A DNA stretch of 64,000 nt, taken from contig RDEW01000032.1 in the NCBI GenBank assembly GCA_011109175.1, positions 589,334 through 653,333 of the forward strand, in the 5' to 3' direction. A program made the translations under genes and the position numbers. The stretch comes from Dicyema japonicum. Its lineage: Eukaryota > Dicyemida > Rhombozoa > Dicyemidae. Below the pieces are notes generated by a model, which saw nothing but the letters and a program-made list of their open reading frames with translations, was not told the origin of the DNA and made no database searches. This document shows, piece by piece, positions 1-12,482 of the stretch. Numbering within the stretch: the stretch's first letter is position 1; every line of letters begins with the position of its first letter.

Positions 1-240
1 CAAGAATGAACATAGATAAAAGTTTTTTTTGCAACATCGCTGTAGCTTTTTCCTGTTTTATTTTATGTAATATATAAAGGAACCCTTCGATTTCACACAA
101 ACACCAAGATATTTCAACTGTTCCATGCATTTGATTACTCCAGTATTAATACAAATTTTTGACTTATTTTTGTTATTCACAATCCATGAAACAGTGCATT
201 TTTCAAGAGATAAGGATAAACCTTTATCTCGAGATGACTT
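1..240 (-). mobile_element. Non-LTR reverse transcriptase fragment (end of palm)
   Basis: Read on the minus strand this gives a GLSLSLEKC stretch followed about 40 residues later by LKYLGV, the usual arrangement after the YADD box of a non-LTR reverse transcriptase. No start, no YADD box and no end are present. It is a truncated relic running off the window edge. Confidence 0.55.
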
Positions 241-550
241 TTTTACCTAAAGATGTCGAGGACCTTGGTAAAACGTCCCACTTACCCATAGGACCCCTTA
301 AAATCAATTTTTATAAAATTTAAAAAAATGTCAAACACATTGTAAAATATCTCGTAATGTTTATTGATGAATTTATCCAAAACCTGAAAAAATTAATTGG
401 AGGCCATTTTGAAAGAATCCCTTTTGAATGGGAACCTTTCTTTCTCTCGAACGTAAAAAAACATACCTCAGAATAATAAACCAAAAGTCAGAATTAAACT
501 ATTTAAAATTGATTGGCTGTATTAATTTATTCTTTTTAGTTTTGAGCCAT

Positions 551-860
551 TCCTTAGCTCTCTAACTGCAATCTTTTGGTCACCATCATCAATCTGATCT
601 TACTCCAGCATTTTTGTTCCATGAGCACGATTCCGCCATCCTCAACTTGTTGTAGAGACTTTCGTTGTAGGAAATGAATGACCTCACTAACATCACTCTC
701 TTGAGAGTTCATCCCATGTCGGTGCTCCATTAACATGCTTTCAAGAGTTGTCTTTGACACAATAGATTGAATATATGCCCTCAGAATTATATCCACATCA
801 AAATCATCTATATATGACTTGTAGAACTTACTTGCAATTCCCTCCCAAGTCTTCTTTGAA
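551..860 (-). mobile_element. Dong/R4-like element, C-terminal tail
   Basis: The minus-strand frame reads a W-(D/E)GI-x-SKFYKSY block, then LRAYIQS, then LESMLMEHRHGM. The same order occurs at the C-terminus of the longer element at 54.65-57.29 kb and in the fragment at 54.19-54.47 kb. This is the end of the restriction-like endonuclease protein of a Dong/R4-type non-LTR element. Only about 100 codons remain, so it is a 5'-truncated copy. Confidence 0.65.
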
Positions 861-879
861 CCTTCAGGGCTGAGCACTC

Positions 880-1135
880 TTAGTCACCCCTGAAAATGAT
901 CCATGACTGGATTTCCGCAAATGTCATCAGAAGCTTTGGTACCAACAAGCTTCTGGGACGTCTTCCCCCGAATATTGACGGAAGCCAGGCTTCTCTACAG
1001 TGGGAAATTCTTGTCCACTTCGCACGCCTCCTATGTGGATACCAAATGGATTTACGTTCCTATCTGAACAAAACTTCTTCCACTTGCCCATGATGCTTTC
1101 TCGACGCCAGAATACGGGCATCTCTTCTCCGGACC
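880..1135 (+). mobile_element. Non-LTR element C-terminal fragment
   Basis: The plus-strand frame contains HFARLLCGYQ, matching the VNLARLRCGHH block of the longer copy at 18.09-18.48 kb. In that copy the block comes just before a Cys/His zinc knuckle at the end of the protein. This copy is short and lacks the knuckle. It is a remnant, not a gene. Confidence 0.5.
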
Positions 1136-1239
1136 TACCTTCGAGTTATGCACAGCATCAAATAATCTGATGGATCTCTTGGAGCGTCCGCTCTTGTCTG
1201 TGAATGTTATTGTCAGCAATCGGTTTCCCTCACTCGAAA

Positions 1240-4200
1240 CTGGGGGTAAATTAATTTATTGTTAACAGCTAATTAAGTGTGTACAGTTGACACAGTGGCA
1301 GAAGCAGAAAGTCATTTCAATGTCACGCATACCTATAGAAATGGAAATAAACGTCGAGTTCTTGACCTGTAGTAGCCCTTCTGTAGAATGGAGAAAAAAT
1401 TACTAATCTACCTGAAAACGCATTCCATTTCATATTCGCAAGAAAATGTGTTCAATGATCTAGCTCCTCTCTTATCAATCCTTTTCCATCTCATGATAAA
1501 CACATCGACTTCTTACAACTGTGAGGACTTTTTAGTAGAGTTGAAAAACAAATGAACCTTTCCATGCAATTTCACCATTGGGTGTCATCTGAGACATGCA
1601 GATTACATGTTGCCACTAAAGCAAGAGAAAGTAAGAAAAGGAGGAAACTTTTTACAAATAGCTATTTCTGAGATATGTCCACTAAGCTACTACTTCCAAT
1701 CAACAAAAAAATTACTAGAAAATTAGATTGGTCAAAACGTTAATTTATGAAAATTTAAAATACATTATAAAAGTTTTTTATTATTCAAATTTATTTAAAA
1801 TAAGAAAACAACTAATGTCATTTAGTTAAGAGGCCAGGATTGCGTAAAGCTTCCCCCTGATCACCGTTATTTCAAGTTTCTACTTAACTCAAAGTTCTTT
1901 GAGGGATTTGTATTTTTTCGAAGCGATTAAATTATTAGAATTATGCAAAATATTAGATAATTTTACTCAATTTATTTTTCACATAATAATTAAATAATCC
2001 AAACAAATATATTAAAACTACCTCAAAAACTGAGATTCACCATAAATAATATTGAATATTCACTAACTTCATTCGTAAACATTAAAGTCAAACAAATGTC
2101 CATATAGTTTATAGGAATTTATTGTTTCAGTAATCAAATTATCAACAAGTATTTTTTTTCAACGTAAAATCCTTCATAATGTATGTTAGATTTAATCAGA
2201 AGCATCAATTAAAAGCATTTCTCATTAAACACATTTATAAGTGCAATCATTTCGTCACTCAAATGTGAAATTATAATTTAAAAATCAATACATTTGATTA
2301 AATTTTTTATTATATTTAATATTTTTTAAATTTAATAAATAACACACACGAATTGAAACATTTAAATTTCAAATTAGACAATTTTTAAAAAATATAGAAT
2401 CTCGTGATCCTGTATCCTTATGTTTTTTACGTCGCATAATTCGTGAAGAAAACAAAAAAACACAAAACCCAAGATCTCATTAAAAAATTGTCAAAAATAT
2501 TCAACTGAAATAATATTTGAAAAAATAACAATATAGCTAACAGGAATTATTCAATAATATAATTTGGAGTCTCTGGTGTTTTCAATCTTTGTTTCTCGGA
2601 AAACTTTAATCAACAGTAATAAGAAAGAAAATTGTAATTAAATTACGGTTGACTTTTAAAATCATATTCTCTTTGAAAATTTCAGTTACAATTGTGTTTT
2701 CATTGTTCCATCTTTATCTGTGGATTCTCGTAAAATTACTTTTTCATCACAGAAAAATTAATAGTCAGAAATCAAGAACTCTGCCACTAAAATTTTCAGC
2801 AGACATACAAAGTGAAAAATTAAACTTATCGAATAAATTGAACTAATATTTTTTATTCGATTATAATTTTCAATGTTGTGTGAAAAAAACTAACCACGTA
2901 AACGACGTATTACGGTGAATTTTCTCGGAACAAAAATCTTGACTGCAACGCATTGTAACAGAAAAGAAGTGTCGAACCTTATCTCTGAGGTTATTTGAAT
3001 TTTCAAATTGTGAACGCGATTTAAGCAGTTCGCTATTTTTGTAAAAATTCTTTTACCGATTATACGAGAATTTAAATTTTTAGCTCAAAGTCACTCTTTC
3101 AAAGTATCCGGTTGAATGTCATTTTTGTATCTCTATGGACATGAGCCCCCTCCCCCTTAACAGGTAACACGTGGAGCCGCGCTCATTTTTATTGAATAAA
3201 TGTAACTCGAGTTATCCATGGAATAATTATAGGTAAGGAAATATACGAATATAACTAAAAAATATAAAAAAAATATTTCACATCAAAATTGAAAGCATGC
3301 CGATATCTGAAATTCTCTGACTGTTTTATACTTCTGTTTAATTTCTATCCGATTTTTCGAGAATAAAAATTTATTGAAAGATAAAGCATAGAATTTTAAA
3401 ACAATTTCAGGAAAAATAGAAACAACAAAGCTTAAATAATATTTCATGTTGTAATCAAAAATATCGTAACATGATCTATTCATTTTTATTTAAAGAATAT
3501 TGTGCCAAACTTTATTTGCTGAAAACTTTATAGTAGAATATGAAATACGTAATTAGAATAAAGTCAATTACATAAAATAATGGATCCGTATTTTTTCTAT
3601 CACATTTGCAGTTTTGTAGTTCGATGTTAATGTTAATTTTTTAAATGCACTAATTGATTCAAATTAATCGAAATACAAATTCGAATTTGAACTTCATAAA
3701 TTAACTTTGTCTGGTTTTCTTCACATAGCAGTTTCCGCACTTAATTACACTGTCTCCTTTCAGTATATATAGGTTTACATTGTGTTTCGCTCAGGCACTT
3801 TTTTCTGTGACCCACTGTTCCGTCTTTTTCTAAAATTAACACTAACTAGGTTTAACAGATGTTTCTCTAGTGAAATATTCTCCAATGTTATTTTGTACAT
3901 AAATCGATGTCGGAGATTATAAAATAATGAAGATGGATAATTCTTAATGAAATTTATACTGCACGTGTTAATAAGTATGAATGATCTCTCCAATATTAAG
4001 ATATTCCATTGAGTCAATATAACGGAACAGCTTTCAATCTCGTGTTAAAAAAATACAGCAGATTGCCTCGTAAACTAATAGCCAACGTATTATAATGAAA
4101 GTTGTACTTGAATTAATCACAACAACTAACTCGGTAATATTAAGCTAGGGATGTTTTACTTTGACTTTAGTCTTAAATATAAAAAACCCTGTTTTTCTCC

Positions 4201-4570
4201 AAAGTAGACTTTGCAAACTTGTTCCCTCATCCTCCTGATCGAACTGTAATTTGTGATCCAATAGTTTTTTCAATTATTGAAGAAGACATTAAGTGTACCA
4301 AAGTAACCAACGGTGCAACAGGGTAAAATTTACAGTTAACCTTCTGACCTATCAACTGCCATCTTAATTTTCCTAATAAAACAAAAATATAAGTTTCATT
4401 TACTAAACTGTGCTGATTTGTACTAAAATTATGCTTGTTTTAAGGAAGCACACTAGATTTCAGAAATGCCACTAGCTTAGACAACTCTTAGTTGTTTGAC
4501 TATCTTGAATGAAAATATGGTTTATTAGTAAATATATCTTAAAAATTATGTTATTCTTACACGTGTTTGG
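1240..4570. other. AT-rich stretch without recognised gene
   Basis: Very AT-rich DNA with short open frames (for example 2649-2846 plus and 3775-4017 minus) that show no motif, no domain and no micro-intron joining I can defend. I see no repeat matching the other families in the window. Near 4576 there is a CAGAGGTGTTAAACTC sequence preceded by GTCTAGAT, which resembles a hAT terminus with its target site. No partner end was found. Confidence 0.4.
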
Positions 4571-5069
4571 TCTAGATCAGAGGTGTTAAACTCATTTCGC
4601 TTCGACAGTATTCTGCTAATTTCATAGCTTGTAGTAACTGATGCAGTACCTCGATTATGATTTTTGTGAATGATTCTCTAACGCAGTTAAATTTTTTAGA
4701 AATTCATTAAGCTTTAAGCACGCATGGATCTTCTTATATAATAAGCAACTTAATACCTTCGAAATGATTGCATGTTCAGGACGTGTGTGTGGCTGATTCC
4801 TCGTAAGCCAACATTTCAGGTTATCCAGTGAATCTTGTAAGCATGCACCCTTTGTGGATGCACTGGTCTCTTATTCACAAAATTAACTCTTCGCCGTAAG
4901 CAAGGAATAGGGTATCGTCGCAACTGTAGGAAGGCATGTCGCTCATAAATAGGTTAAAGATAATCATGCGACATAAACGCTTTAACAAATTTATTTTAAA
5001 TTTCAATAATTTATTTTTATTTTAAATTTCAATAATTTTTTGTTACTTAAAAATATCGAAAAATCGCCT

Positions 5070-5605
5070 AACTACTAGCAGCGAAAAGTCCGTCACAGCC
5101 CTATTTTCTTCAGACAAGAGACTGGGAAGACGGACGGTCGAACTGAAGGCAAACAATGAAGCTATTCCTATCAGAAAATCCTAAAGGATCATTGGGGTGA
5201 CTTTTGACATGCATATGTCATCCTCTCCCCATGTTGAAAACGTAATTACGAAATGCTAAAAGAAAACTAATGTTCTGAAATGGAAGATCGGAAAGCATTT
5301 TGTTTGAGCAGTGTAAATAAACTATTCATTAAACCATACATCTCTTATGCATGTGGTATTTGGGGTCCACTCATCTCTTGGACAATGTCTTGAAGATCCT
5401 CGAAAATCACGGAACGCTGGATTCCTGGAGAACTCCAACCACCAATGCCTCTTTAAGTCTTGATAGGAATGAACCACGGAACGCGCCATCATGACTGCGA
5501 AGGTTTAGTCACTCGACCGATACGTGCTTGTATGGGAACGAGGGAGGTGCATCGGGCCAAGATGAGGTCCCTGCTAGAGCATGCTGGGATCAGGTGAATA
5601 ATTAA
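5070..5605 (+). mobile_element. Non-LTR reverse transcriptase, C-terminal fragment
   Basis: The plus strand reads, over several frames, SLGVTFDMHMSSSPHVENV and later a conserved YVLVWER...LLEHAGIR tail. The LGVTFD box lies downstream of the catalytic YADD motif in jockey/CR1-type enzymes. Frame changes and stops are frequent. It is a decayed 3' portion of a retrotransposon. Confidence 0.5.
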
Positions 5606-5777
5606 TTTGTGTAACCGTGGTCTCTGGTGTTATTATTATCGAAGAATACGTTCTAACAATTTTGATTCACAATTTTATTAATATTGAGAAAATTTTTTTA
5701 GAACATTTTAAAAATGTTAGTCTAAAGTTTTTTTTTTATCAAAAAGAAATTTTATTATCAAATGAATAAAAATTAAA

Positions 5778-7890
5778 TTAAGGCATCTGAATGGCCATGC
5801 TATTTCCCCTAACAATAGCCAACGAGATACGTTCTCGGAACCAACCAGTCTCTTGCGGATCCTTGGTCACAGCTTTAATCATGGAGCCGATCTTACGAAC
5901 CAACTCATCTGCTTGGGGGCCAAGGATTCCTGACGTTTCCACCGCGAATGGAACAAAAAGATACTCTCCGAAATTCTCTGATACTTCCTCCTCTTTCGTT
6001 CCTCGGCCTGCTTTGAAGAATGTCCTGGGTCTGAAGCAGAAACAACCAAATTAGACGGGGAATAAGTATCAACACACGTCGCGTCCCAGATCAGGTTTCG
6101 TCCGTTGGCGAATGGAAAAGTCGTCATCCCATCAGGGCGTTTTCCATCGTTTCGGGAAAGACCAGCAGGTTCTAACAAGCAATGGTGTCCAGTAGAGGCA
6201 AGGGAATTCTTTAATGTCATGTTAAGACAGGAGTGCCTGGGGAAACGACCCGCACTCATCTTGCATGACAAGGGATGATAACCAAAAGGATCGATCCAAC
6301 GTCCACAGCAGCATTTTCTTTCGGCACACAATTTAAGACCAAGACAAAGCGAGGTAGCTATTCTCACAGCCTCATCATCCAACAGGTTTCCAATTTCGGC
6401 AGATGGATAAGCGTTCATCCAGGCCCCCGTCGAGTGACAACTGGCTGTTTTGAGACAGGCAAGCCTTTTTACATCTTTTGTCTTTTCAAGGGACTCTTTC
6501 TACTTTTCGAAGACACAAAAACAAATAGGACTTTTGCTTATCACAATTGGCCGGAGCATTCAGGTACAAATTCATCCATTCATCCCAGGCTCCCGACGGC
6601 GTCAGCGGTACGTTTAGTCTGGAATTAGAGTGAAGGACCGTATCCACTAAACGCCTTGACGAGCCGAACGAAGATAAATAGGCGCCCAAAGCAACGTCCG
6701 AAGGAAGAGAAAGACCCAAACCACCGCAGGCTACAAGGAGTGAGGCCTGTAACCATCCGAAATCATCAAAACAAACATTAAGAATGGACCCTATCGTTGA
6801 CCGGATATTTATATCAATTAACGATAGAAGGTCTTTTTCGGCGTAGCATGGGGATCCCCGTAGAATAAAAAAAAGTTTTGGGAGAAGGAGACAATTCTTC
6901 AGCATATAAAAAGCAACATGACGGTCCAAAAAACTGATCCTGTCGGCATACAGACGTAAATTAGTCCTCTTGCCTTCCAAGAACTCACCTCACCCGGTTT
7001 ACCAAAATCCCACACCCTAGGAAGTCGAGAGAATCAATAAGAGTCTCCCTAACCCCTGGGATGATATCGCATAGTTTTCTATGAAAAAGGTAGAATGAAT
7101 CGGAACTCAAATTCAGATTAATTGCTTCGCACTTTTCATTGTTAAATTCCAGACCGATTTTTCCACACAAACTTCTGATCGATGCAACTTTGGAAAGAAT
7201 ATCATCGGGACTTCCACCGAGAATACAATCGTCCAGATACCAGACGTTTAGTGGAGTGCAACGGTCCTGGGCAATATGGTCGATAGACAAGGAAAATAGA
7301 AGAGGACCGAGTGGGTCCCCCTGTTGAACTCCGGATCCGGACGAAATAATTCCACTGCCAAAAACAAGAGGGGATGGATCCGAATACGCGAGATATACAA
7401 AGGGATAAATCTTAGGAATCCTCCTCCTACAGGTATCAAGAACGGTGTCCCTTCTGACTGAATTGAAGGCATTCCGGAGCTCCAATTTGAATAAAACTCT
7501 GTCCTCAACATTCAATTCAGCTGATTGTGATGCAAATTCTCTCACTGTGTGGATCCCAGCTTCACAGCCGCCATTGATTCCGACACCAAGCTGCGAAGGA
7601 CAAAATTCGGCTGAAATTCGGGAGATAACAAAGCGACAAGCCATTTTTGCGGATAAACGTCGAAATACGTTTCCAATTGCAATGGGGCGAATACCACCAT
7701 CTTTCTTTCCAAGGCCCGTTAGATTCGCCGAAAAGAGGAGATTCCGACCAAAATCGGAAACGTTTCCGGAAAGCATGCGAGCTACGAGATCCCGGATTCG
7801 CTCCAAGAGTAGCGATCCAGGCCTGCCGACAGAATAGGACACCAAGTCTGACAGATGGTCTAAAGTGAATTGAAAAGTCATTTTTACCAT
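5778..7890 (-). mobile_element. RLE-type non-LTR retrotransposon (RT plus endonuclease)
   Basis: This is the best copy of a family found repeatedly in the window. Reading on the minus strand, 7890-6985 encodes the reverse transcriptase core: LELRNAFNSVRRD (motif A, where the usual first Asp reads Glu), SGVQQGDPLGPLLF (motif B) and WYLDDC (motif C). A frame break near 6985 leads into a linker, and another near 6500 into a restriction-like endonuclease: a C-x-C-C-G...H-x4-C zinc knuckle, GKRPDGM, then WDATCVDT. After a third break near 5900 the protein ends GWFRERISLAIVRGN..., stop at 5778-5780. The order RT, CCHC, RPD and D..K-type nuclease is that of R2/NeSL-like elements. No 5' zinc fingers or N-terminal region are visible, so the copy is 5'-truncated and inactive. 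Confidence 0.8.
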
Positions 7891-7974
7891 TTTGGTTTTA
7901 AATAATTTGTTTTAGTTGTCATAAATTCCATTTTTTAATTTTAATTAATTATTTCTGCTCTCTTTTTTTCCCAG

Positions 7975-8475
7975 TGTGGCTAACTCGCACATATTGATGG
8001 GATCTTCCGTTCAACAGCGGAGCGTATCTTTACCGTTTGGTTCAAGGATTACAATTAGACTCAGGCTACACTGCTGGTAAGACTCGGAGGGCTTGGAACT
8101 CGTAAGCATGTAGACATTTCTTTCCTTGCATATCTCTCGTCGCTAATGACCTATAACACCGTTATCAAGGGGATTCTACACTCTCTCCCTGAATTCTCGT
8201 GAGCCATATAGCCCTCATTTGCACCCCAAGATAATTTTTTAATCGTCTCTACTAGATTGTTAGCCAGTGATACAATTGAGTCATGGTCGTCTGTGTTTTT
8301 AAATTCCCTTTATTGTTCAAGTGATTATTCAGTACATCTGGCAGAGTTAATTTTGCCTTCCACGACAGCAGTCCCAAAAATCGACTTATCTAGTGATCCC
8401 CAGACTATCTGGAACGAACGCGAAGAACTTGATCCACTATCGACTATAAAGAATTACTCCTCCAAAATTCGGTGA
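7975..8475 (+). mobile_element. RLE-type element fragment, opposite strand
   Basis: The plus strand reads GGLGTRKHVDISFLAYLSS, which aligns with the CGGLGLSLPSDVALGAYLSS linker of the neighbouring minus-strand element. An open stretch follows (8257-8475). It is a diverged copy of the same or a sister family, abutting the first one in opposite orientation with only an AT-rich spacer of about 100 bp between them. Confidence 0.55.
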
Positions 8476-8479
8476 TTAC

Positions 8480-8885
8480 AACGCTTTTTTAGAAAATCAG
8501 TGTATATGTCCAATTGCCCCTTTGTTATCGTAAAAAGTTTCCAGAATTAGTTTCATAAGCATTATTTTTCATCAACTTTGAAATTCCTTCAACCCTATGA
8601 CTTTGAAACGGGATATTCTCACTTGTAAGGAGAAAAACAAGATCGATAATTCGTTCAAAAATAAGTCGCCATTTTTTTTCTCACTCAAAATATGCTCTTT
8701 GAGTTTGTAATCAATCGTGCATGATTTTTAATTTTTTTGCAAAATCCAAATACTGTGATCAGGACTTCTTTCATGTTCATAAATGCTAAGATTCAAATTT
8801 CTCCAGCAGCTAAATCTAGCTTCGATACAAAAACTTGATTTTCATAATAAAAACTCAAAAACACCATTAGTTAATCTCTTGAAAT
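8480..8885. other. AT-rich spacer, nothing recognised
   Basis: I see no coding frame with motif support, no repeat of the families present elsewhere and no structural RNA signal in this stretch. Confidence 0.4.
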
Positions 8886-8887
8886 TA

Positions 8888-10192
8888 AATAGGTGATCCC
8901 GACAATTCTGATGAGCTTTCTCAGCTTCTCCCGGCAGTAGGCATATTCGATTGCCGCCCATTGCAGTGCGGGTCGCTTTCGAGTAAGTCGGCATATTTTT
9001 TCCACGGGCGGGGAACAGTGTTCGTCAGAAGGCCAACTGGGGTGATGTGCTTCTGGAAACTGCTTGACACAAGACGGTCTGTCGACGACAGGTCTCCTGG
9101 AGGGTTAAGGTTAAGAAACTCTTGCCGTTTTGCTTGATAAGGTAGTCAAAGGGACTGGGTAAAATATTGTTAAGCTTTGCGATGTGCATTATGGTAGCTG
9201 CAGCTCGACATAGGGTGTTATCAACTTTAAGACGGTTGGTATAAGAATATTAATTCTCCATGCTGCACTGGCATAACTGATATTCTGCTCGATGAATTGC
9301 TTGTAGAGAATACCGACAGCAGAGAATGTCTTTTTTATTCCACCAAATATGGTTTTGATTAAACCAATTTTCTTCTGACAAGTTCCAATGGTATACTCAA
9401 TATGGGCAGAAAAACACATGTGGGTATCAAAAGTGACCCCCAGAATTTTAGAGTTCTTGGGAAGGAAATTTCTTAGTCAACCGATTTTATTTTGCGTGGA
9501 ACAGTGAGAGGCTTAGTGGGTGTCCATCTTCCACGCAAATGCGTAGAAATCCGGATCCACATCTCCGAGTTGTAGATTCTGTCAGCAGGTGAGGTATCTT
9601 TGTTTCACACTATGGTCCCAGCATACGTGTTGCTTTCCTTTGCAGTAAGTTTAGTTTTTGGCTAATGGCCTCTGATAGCGCGAATCTCCACGCAGCAGAG
9701 GCAAATATTCCACAGCCTGGCGGTATATGGTTCCGATTGCTTTATTCATATTCGGTGAGGTCTTCTGGATGAGGGCCCGTATGACATTCAATTTCTGTAG
9801 TTTTTTGATGAAGACTTGTTTGGCATGGTAGGTAAAAATAAGCAGCCTCTCGTATGTCACTCCCAGGATTGAGGGTTTTATTGTATAGGTATCCAAGTAT
9901 GTCCGATGATGATTTCTGGTTCTCTTGGACCGCCGGTCGGAGTAAATAGAGTTCATGATGATTTTGGAGCCGATACAGAGAGACGGTTAGCTATCAACCA
10001 ATCGTGGATACAATCCACTTTCTTCTGTGCGAGTGAGACTGTTTCTGATGTCGAACTGTTCTTGTTGCAATGATGATATCGTCAGCATAAGAAAGCAGTA
10101 GGATGTCCTTGTCAATGTCTGCTGGCAAGTCGTGGAGGGAAAGGTTGAATAAGAGTGGGAGACAAAGACGAAATATATACACCGAAAGTGCC
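8888..10192 (-). mobile_element. Jockey/CR1-like reverse transcriptase, 5'-truncated
   Basis: The minus strand begins abruptly inside the RT with LPLLFNLSLHDLP, then SYADDIIIA (catalytic YADD at about 10075-10086), then later IFGGIKKTFSAVGILYKQFIEQNISYASAAW, a typical post-palm block. The 3' side ends near 8890 in an AGGTGATC sequence shared with other elements here. Several frame breaks are present. Its 5' truncation point falls directly against the IQUB-like reading frame, on the same strand, which suggests that it inserted into that gene. Confidence 0.65.
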
Positions 10193-10194
10193 AG

Positions 10195-11420
10195 ATATTG
10201 TCAATGAGATAGTGAAAGTCATATTCCTGCACATAAAAGCAGAAACTACCTTCTATAGCATGAACCAATTTGATTCCCCTTATACGTTACTTCCTCAACT
10301 TTTAACTTCTTAGAATGGTCGAATTTCAGGAATCAGAGGCATTTGAGAGGATAAAGTCCTTAGAACCTCTAAATCTCCCGCAATTGGAGCAACAAAATAG
10401 ATTTTTGACTAAGCAAGTCGGTTGTTTGATTCTTGGCATAAAGTTACCATCAACCCTGGTAAATTCCGCTATCCCCGGATTGAACAAGGACTCTCATGAA
10501 CCGGTAACAAATTTGATATTCTTAGTCGAAGACCTTTAGCATTTCAACATCCTTTTCCCGCATTATCAGACGCCTCTCTATCCACCAAATTAGTGATTTC
10601 TCTCCTAAGCTCGTATTCCTAGAATCCCAGTAACCTCATGTCATACAGAAACTGTCTTTTTCAAAGTCAACAAGGCACCCAATCGTTTGCTATTTGACAA
10701 ATATTGCAGATTAATGGAAGAAAATATATTATTGAGTTCACGTGCTCTGATTGTGTCGGCTTAATCCACGTGGCATACTCCACCATTACTGATATCCCAC
10801 TTCATTGGTCAGAGTTATATAGAATTACACTTTACTTTGTTAAACAACTTTTTTCTGGTTGCTGACTTTCTTTTCCTGCATTACAGCCCCCCGTCGGCGA
10901 TCAATTGACTGATTAAAGTCACGTGCTATAGGTTTAGCACATAAAACTGAGCCTTCTTGTTTGCAATGTATTCACTTTCTTCGTTTATCAATTTCCATTC
11001 TAATTTCCATTCTGATTGGAGATTAGGCAGAAAAATAACTTTCTAAGAAATTGTACACAAATCGAAGTCTTTGGGTTCATTCTTCGTTTGTAGTCTCGTC
11101 GGATCTTTTCTTGTTTCTCAAAAATAGCTTCAGTTCTCGTTCTCTCTCCCATTTTAGTCGTTCAGCTTTCTTCCTCCTCAATTCCTTGACATATCCAATG
11201 CTATTCCATCGACGTACATATTTTTGAATGGTGACAATCTCAGCGTCAATTTAACTACCAACCGCCTGGATCTTGTTTTTGGACGACACTAATTTGTCTC
11301 GTTTTGCTTACTTATTTTGTATTTCCACAGTCTGAGTGTTTTTCTCATGTCGATCCACCGAATGTAAAGGAATTCGCTTTGAGGTCGGTTTGAACCCCAT
11401 GATTTTGTTATTTCATCCCC
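10195..11420 (-). pseudogene. IQUB: IQUB-like ciliary protein, 3' part, broken
   Basis: Reading on the minus strand with frame corrections gives, in order: a NTQTVEIQ motif near 11.3 kb; an IQ-like helix IQKYVRRWNSIGYVKELRRK with a charged extension KAERLKWERERELK; an N-P-K-D-F-D...VYNFLES segment; a QSIDRRRGAVMQEKK segment; an LLTLKKT...EYELRREITNLVDRE segment; GLRLRISNLL; FNPGIAEF; a C-C-x-x-C zinc-ribbon-like piece; and EYDFHYLIDNIW. This order matches the C-terminal half of IQ-motif and ubiquitin-like domain protein IQUB, a radial-spoke-associated ciliary protein. A 34-nt GT-AG intron explains the jump before EYELRRE. Other breaks are single-base, one at the A3 run 11059-11061. A retrotransposon follows at once downstream, so the C-terminus is lost or displaced. 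The ubiquitin-like N-terminus was not found. The family call rests on motif order recalled from memory. Confidence 0.55.
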
Positions 11421-11759
11421 TTCATTTTATTTACAAAGCAATTCCAGTGGATTTTCCGTTTTATTGATTTTAATTGCCACTGAATTTTTATTGCCTATGA
11501 TAATCTCCTTAAACTGTACTTTCTCCCTTTGAAGTCATATCTGAGTCATTTCCCTTAGACATTCAAAAATTTTTTTGTAGTTGTTAACTTTTTTATCATT
11601 AGAGGTTAATATAATAAAAGTATAATAAGTGGTTCCCCTAATGTGGAAGCACCTAGTGTCATTGTGCATAAAAAGATGAAGTCTTTTCATTGTATCAGTC
11701 ATAAAAAATTCCCTTTCTCTAGTGATCTCTGACTCTTTGGTGAAAAGAACAGAACCACT

Positions 11760-12037
11760 GACTTTATTCGTTAAAAAATGGGAAAACTTTTGTGTAGGTT
11801 CATGGCTTTCCTTTCTGGAAATCTATTGTTCTATCACTCTATGCTATATTCTAGTGGATGTGACCTTAAAGAATTGATCCATTATTCACTATTATAATGC
11901 CATTTTGATAAATACATAAATTAATAAAATTTTATGAAAAAATGAACTTAATAATAAATTTATTAATAAAATTTAAAAAAAATATATATTACTTTGTTGT
12001 TTTATTTAAGTGCTTCAAAGTTAGAATCGTCATTTAA
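11760..12037. promoter_or_regulatory. Putative divergent promoter between IQUB-like gene and HP1
   Basis: The minus-strand IQUB-like gene and the plus-strand HP1 gene point away from each other. The DNA between them is extremely AT-rich, with long runs of A and T just before the HP1 start, and carries no open frame. Shared promoter function is inferred from gene arrangement only; I see no defined core element. Confidence 0.25.
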
Positions 12038-12456
12038 ATGGAAGAAACTGGTAACGATATAGAATACGAAGTTGAGGATATCATTGATAGAATTCAACAT
12101 GGTGAAGTTTTGTACTATCTCATCCAATGGAAGGGCTATTCCACGTGATTGATAATAATTACCATTATAGAAACACGTGGGAACCAGAAGGTAATCTTTC
12201 ATGTGATGAATTAATTGCTGAATTCAATAAACGTAAAAAAATTGAATCTTTGATTGATTCTGGCCGTAAAATCGAAGTTGTGCTTGGAATGACAAAAACA
12301 AAGGACAATAAACTTTGGTTTGCTGTAAAATGGTTGATCTGGTTTTTAATTCTCAGGGAAGGCTCTGATGAAGTTGATTTCGTGCTTGCCTCTCAAGTCT
12401 CTATGGATTATCCTGATCTTGTAATTAAATTTTATGAATCTAAACTTGCTTTTTAA
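12038..12456 (+). CDS. HP1: HP1-like heterochromatin protein (chromodomain plus chromoshadow domain)
   Basis: Three exons (12038-12144, 12171-12332, 12357-12456) are joined by GT-AG introns of 26 and 24 nt and give an uninterrupted 122-residue protein. An in-frame TAA lies directly before the ATG. Residues 9-58 form a chromodomain, EYEVEDIIDRIQHGEVLYYL, QWKGYS, NTWEPEGNL and ELIAEF; the methyl-lysine cage aromatics correspond to Y10, W31 and Y34. Residues about 69-120 form a chromoshadow domain (KIEVVLGMT, LWFAVKWEGSDEVDFV, YPDLVIKFYESKL). In known HP1 proteins the first domain binds methylated H3K9 and the second dimerises and recruits partners. The hinge between them is only about ten residues (compared with tens in most HP1 proteins), and the C-terminal tail with its usual Trp is absent. 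Both intron joins restore strongly conserved motifs, so the gene is probably functional. Confidence 0.9.
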
Positions 12457-12482
12457 AATTTTTTATAGATTACTGTCTATCT

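Noticed and set aside
5791-8475. Plus-strand proteins opposite the RLE-type element (for example 6275-6628 and 7445-7837)
   Set aside because: They are antisense shadows of the RT and nuclease frames, without motifs.
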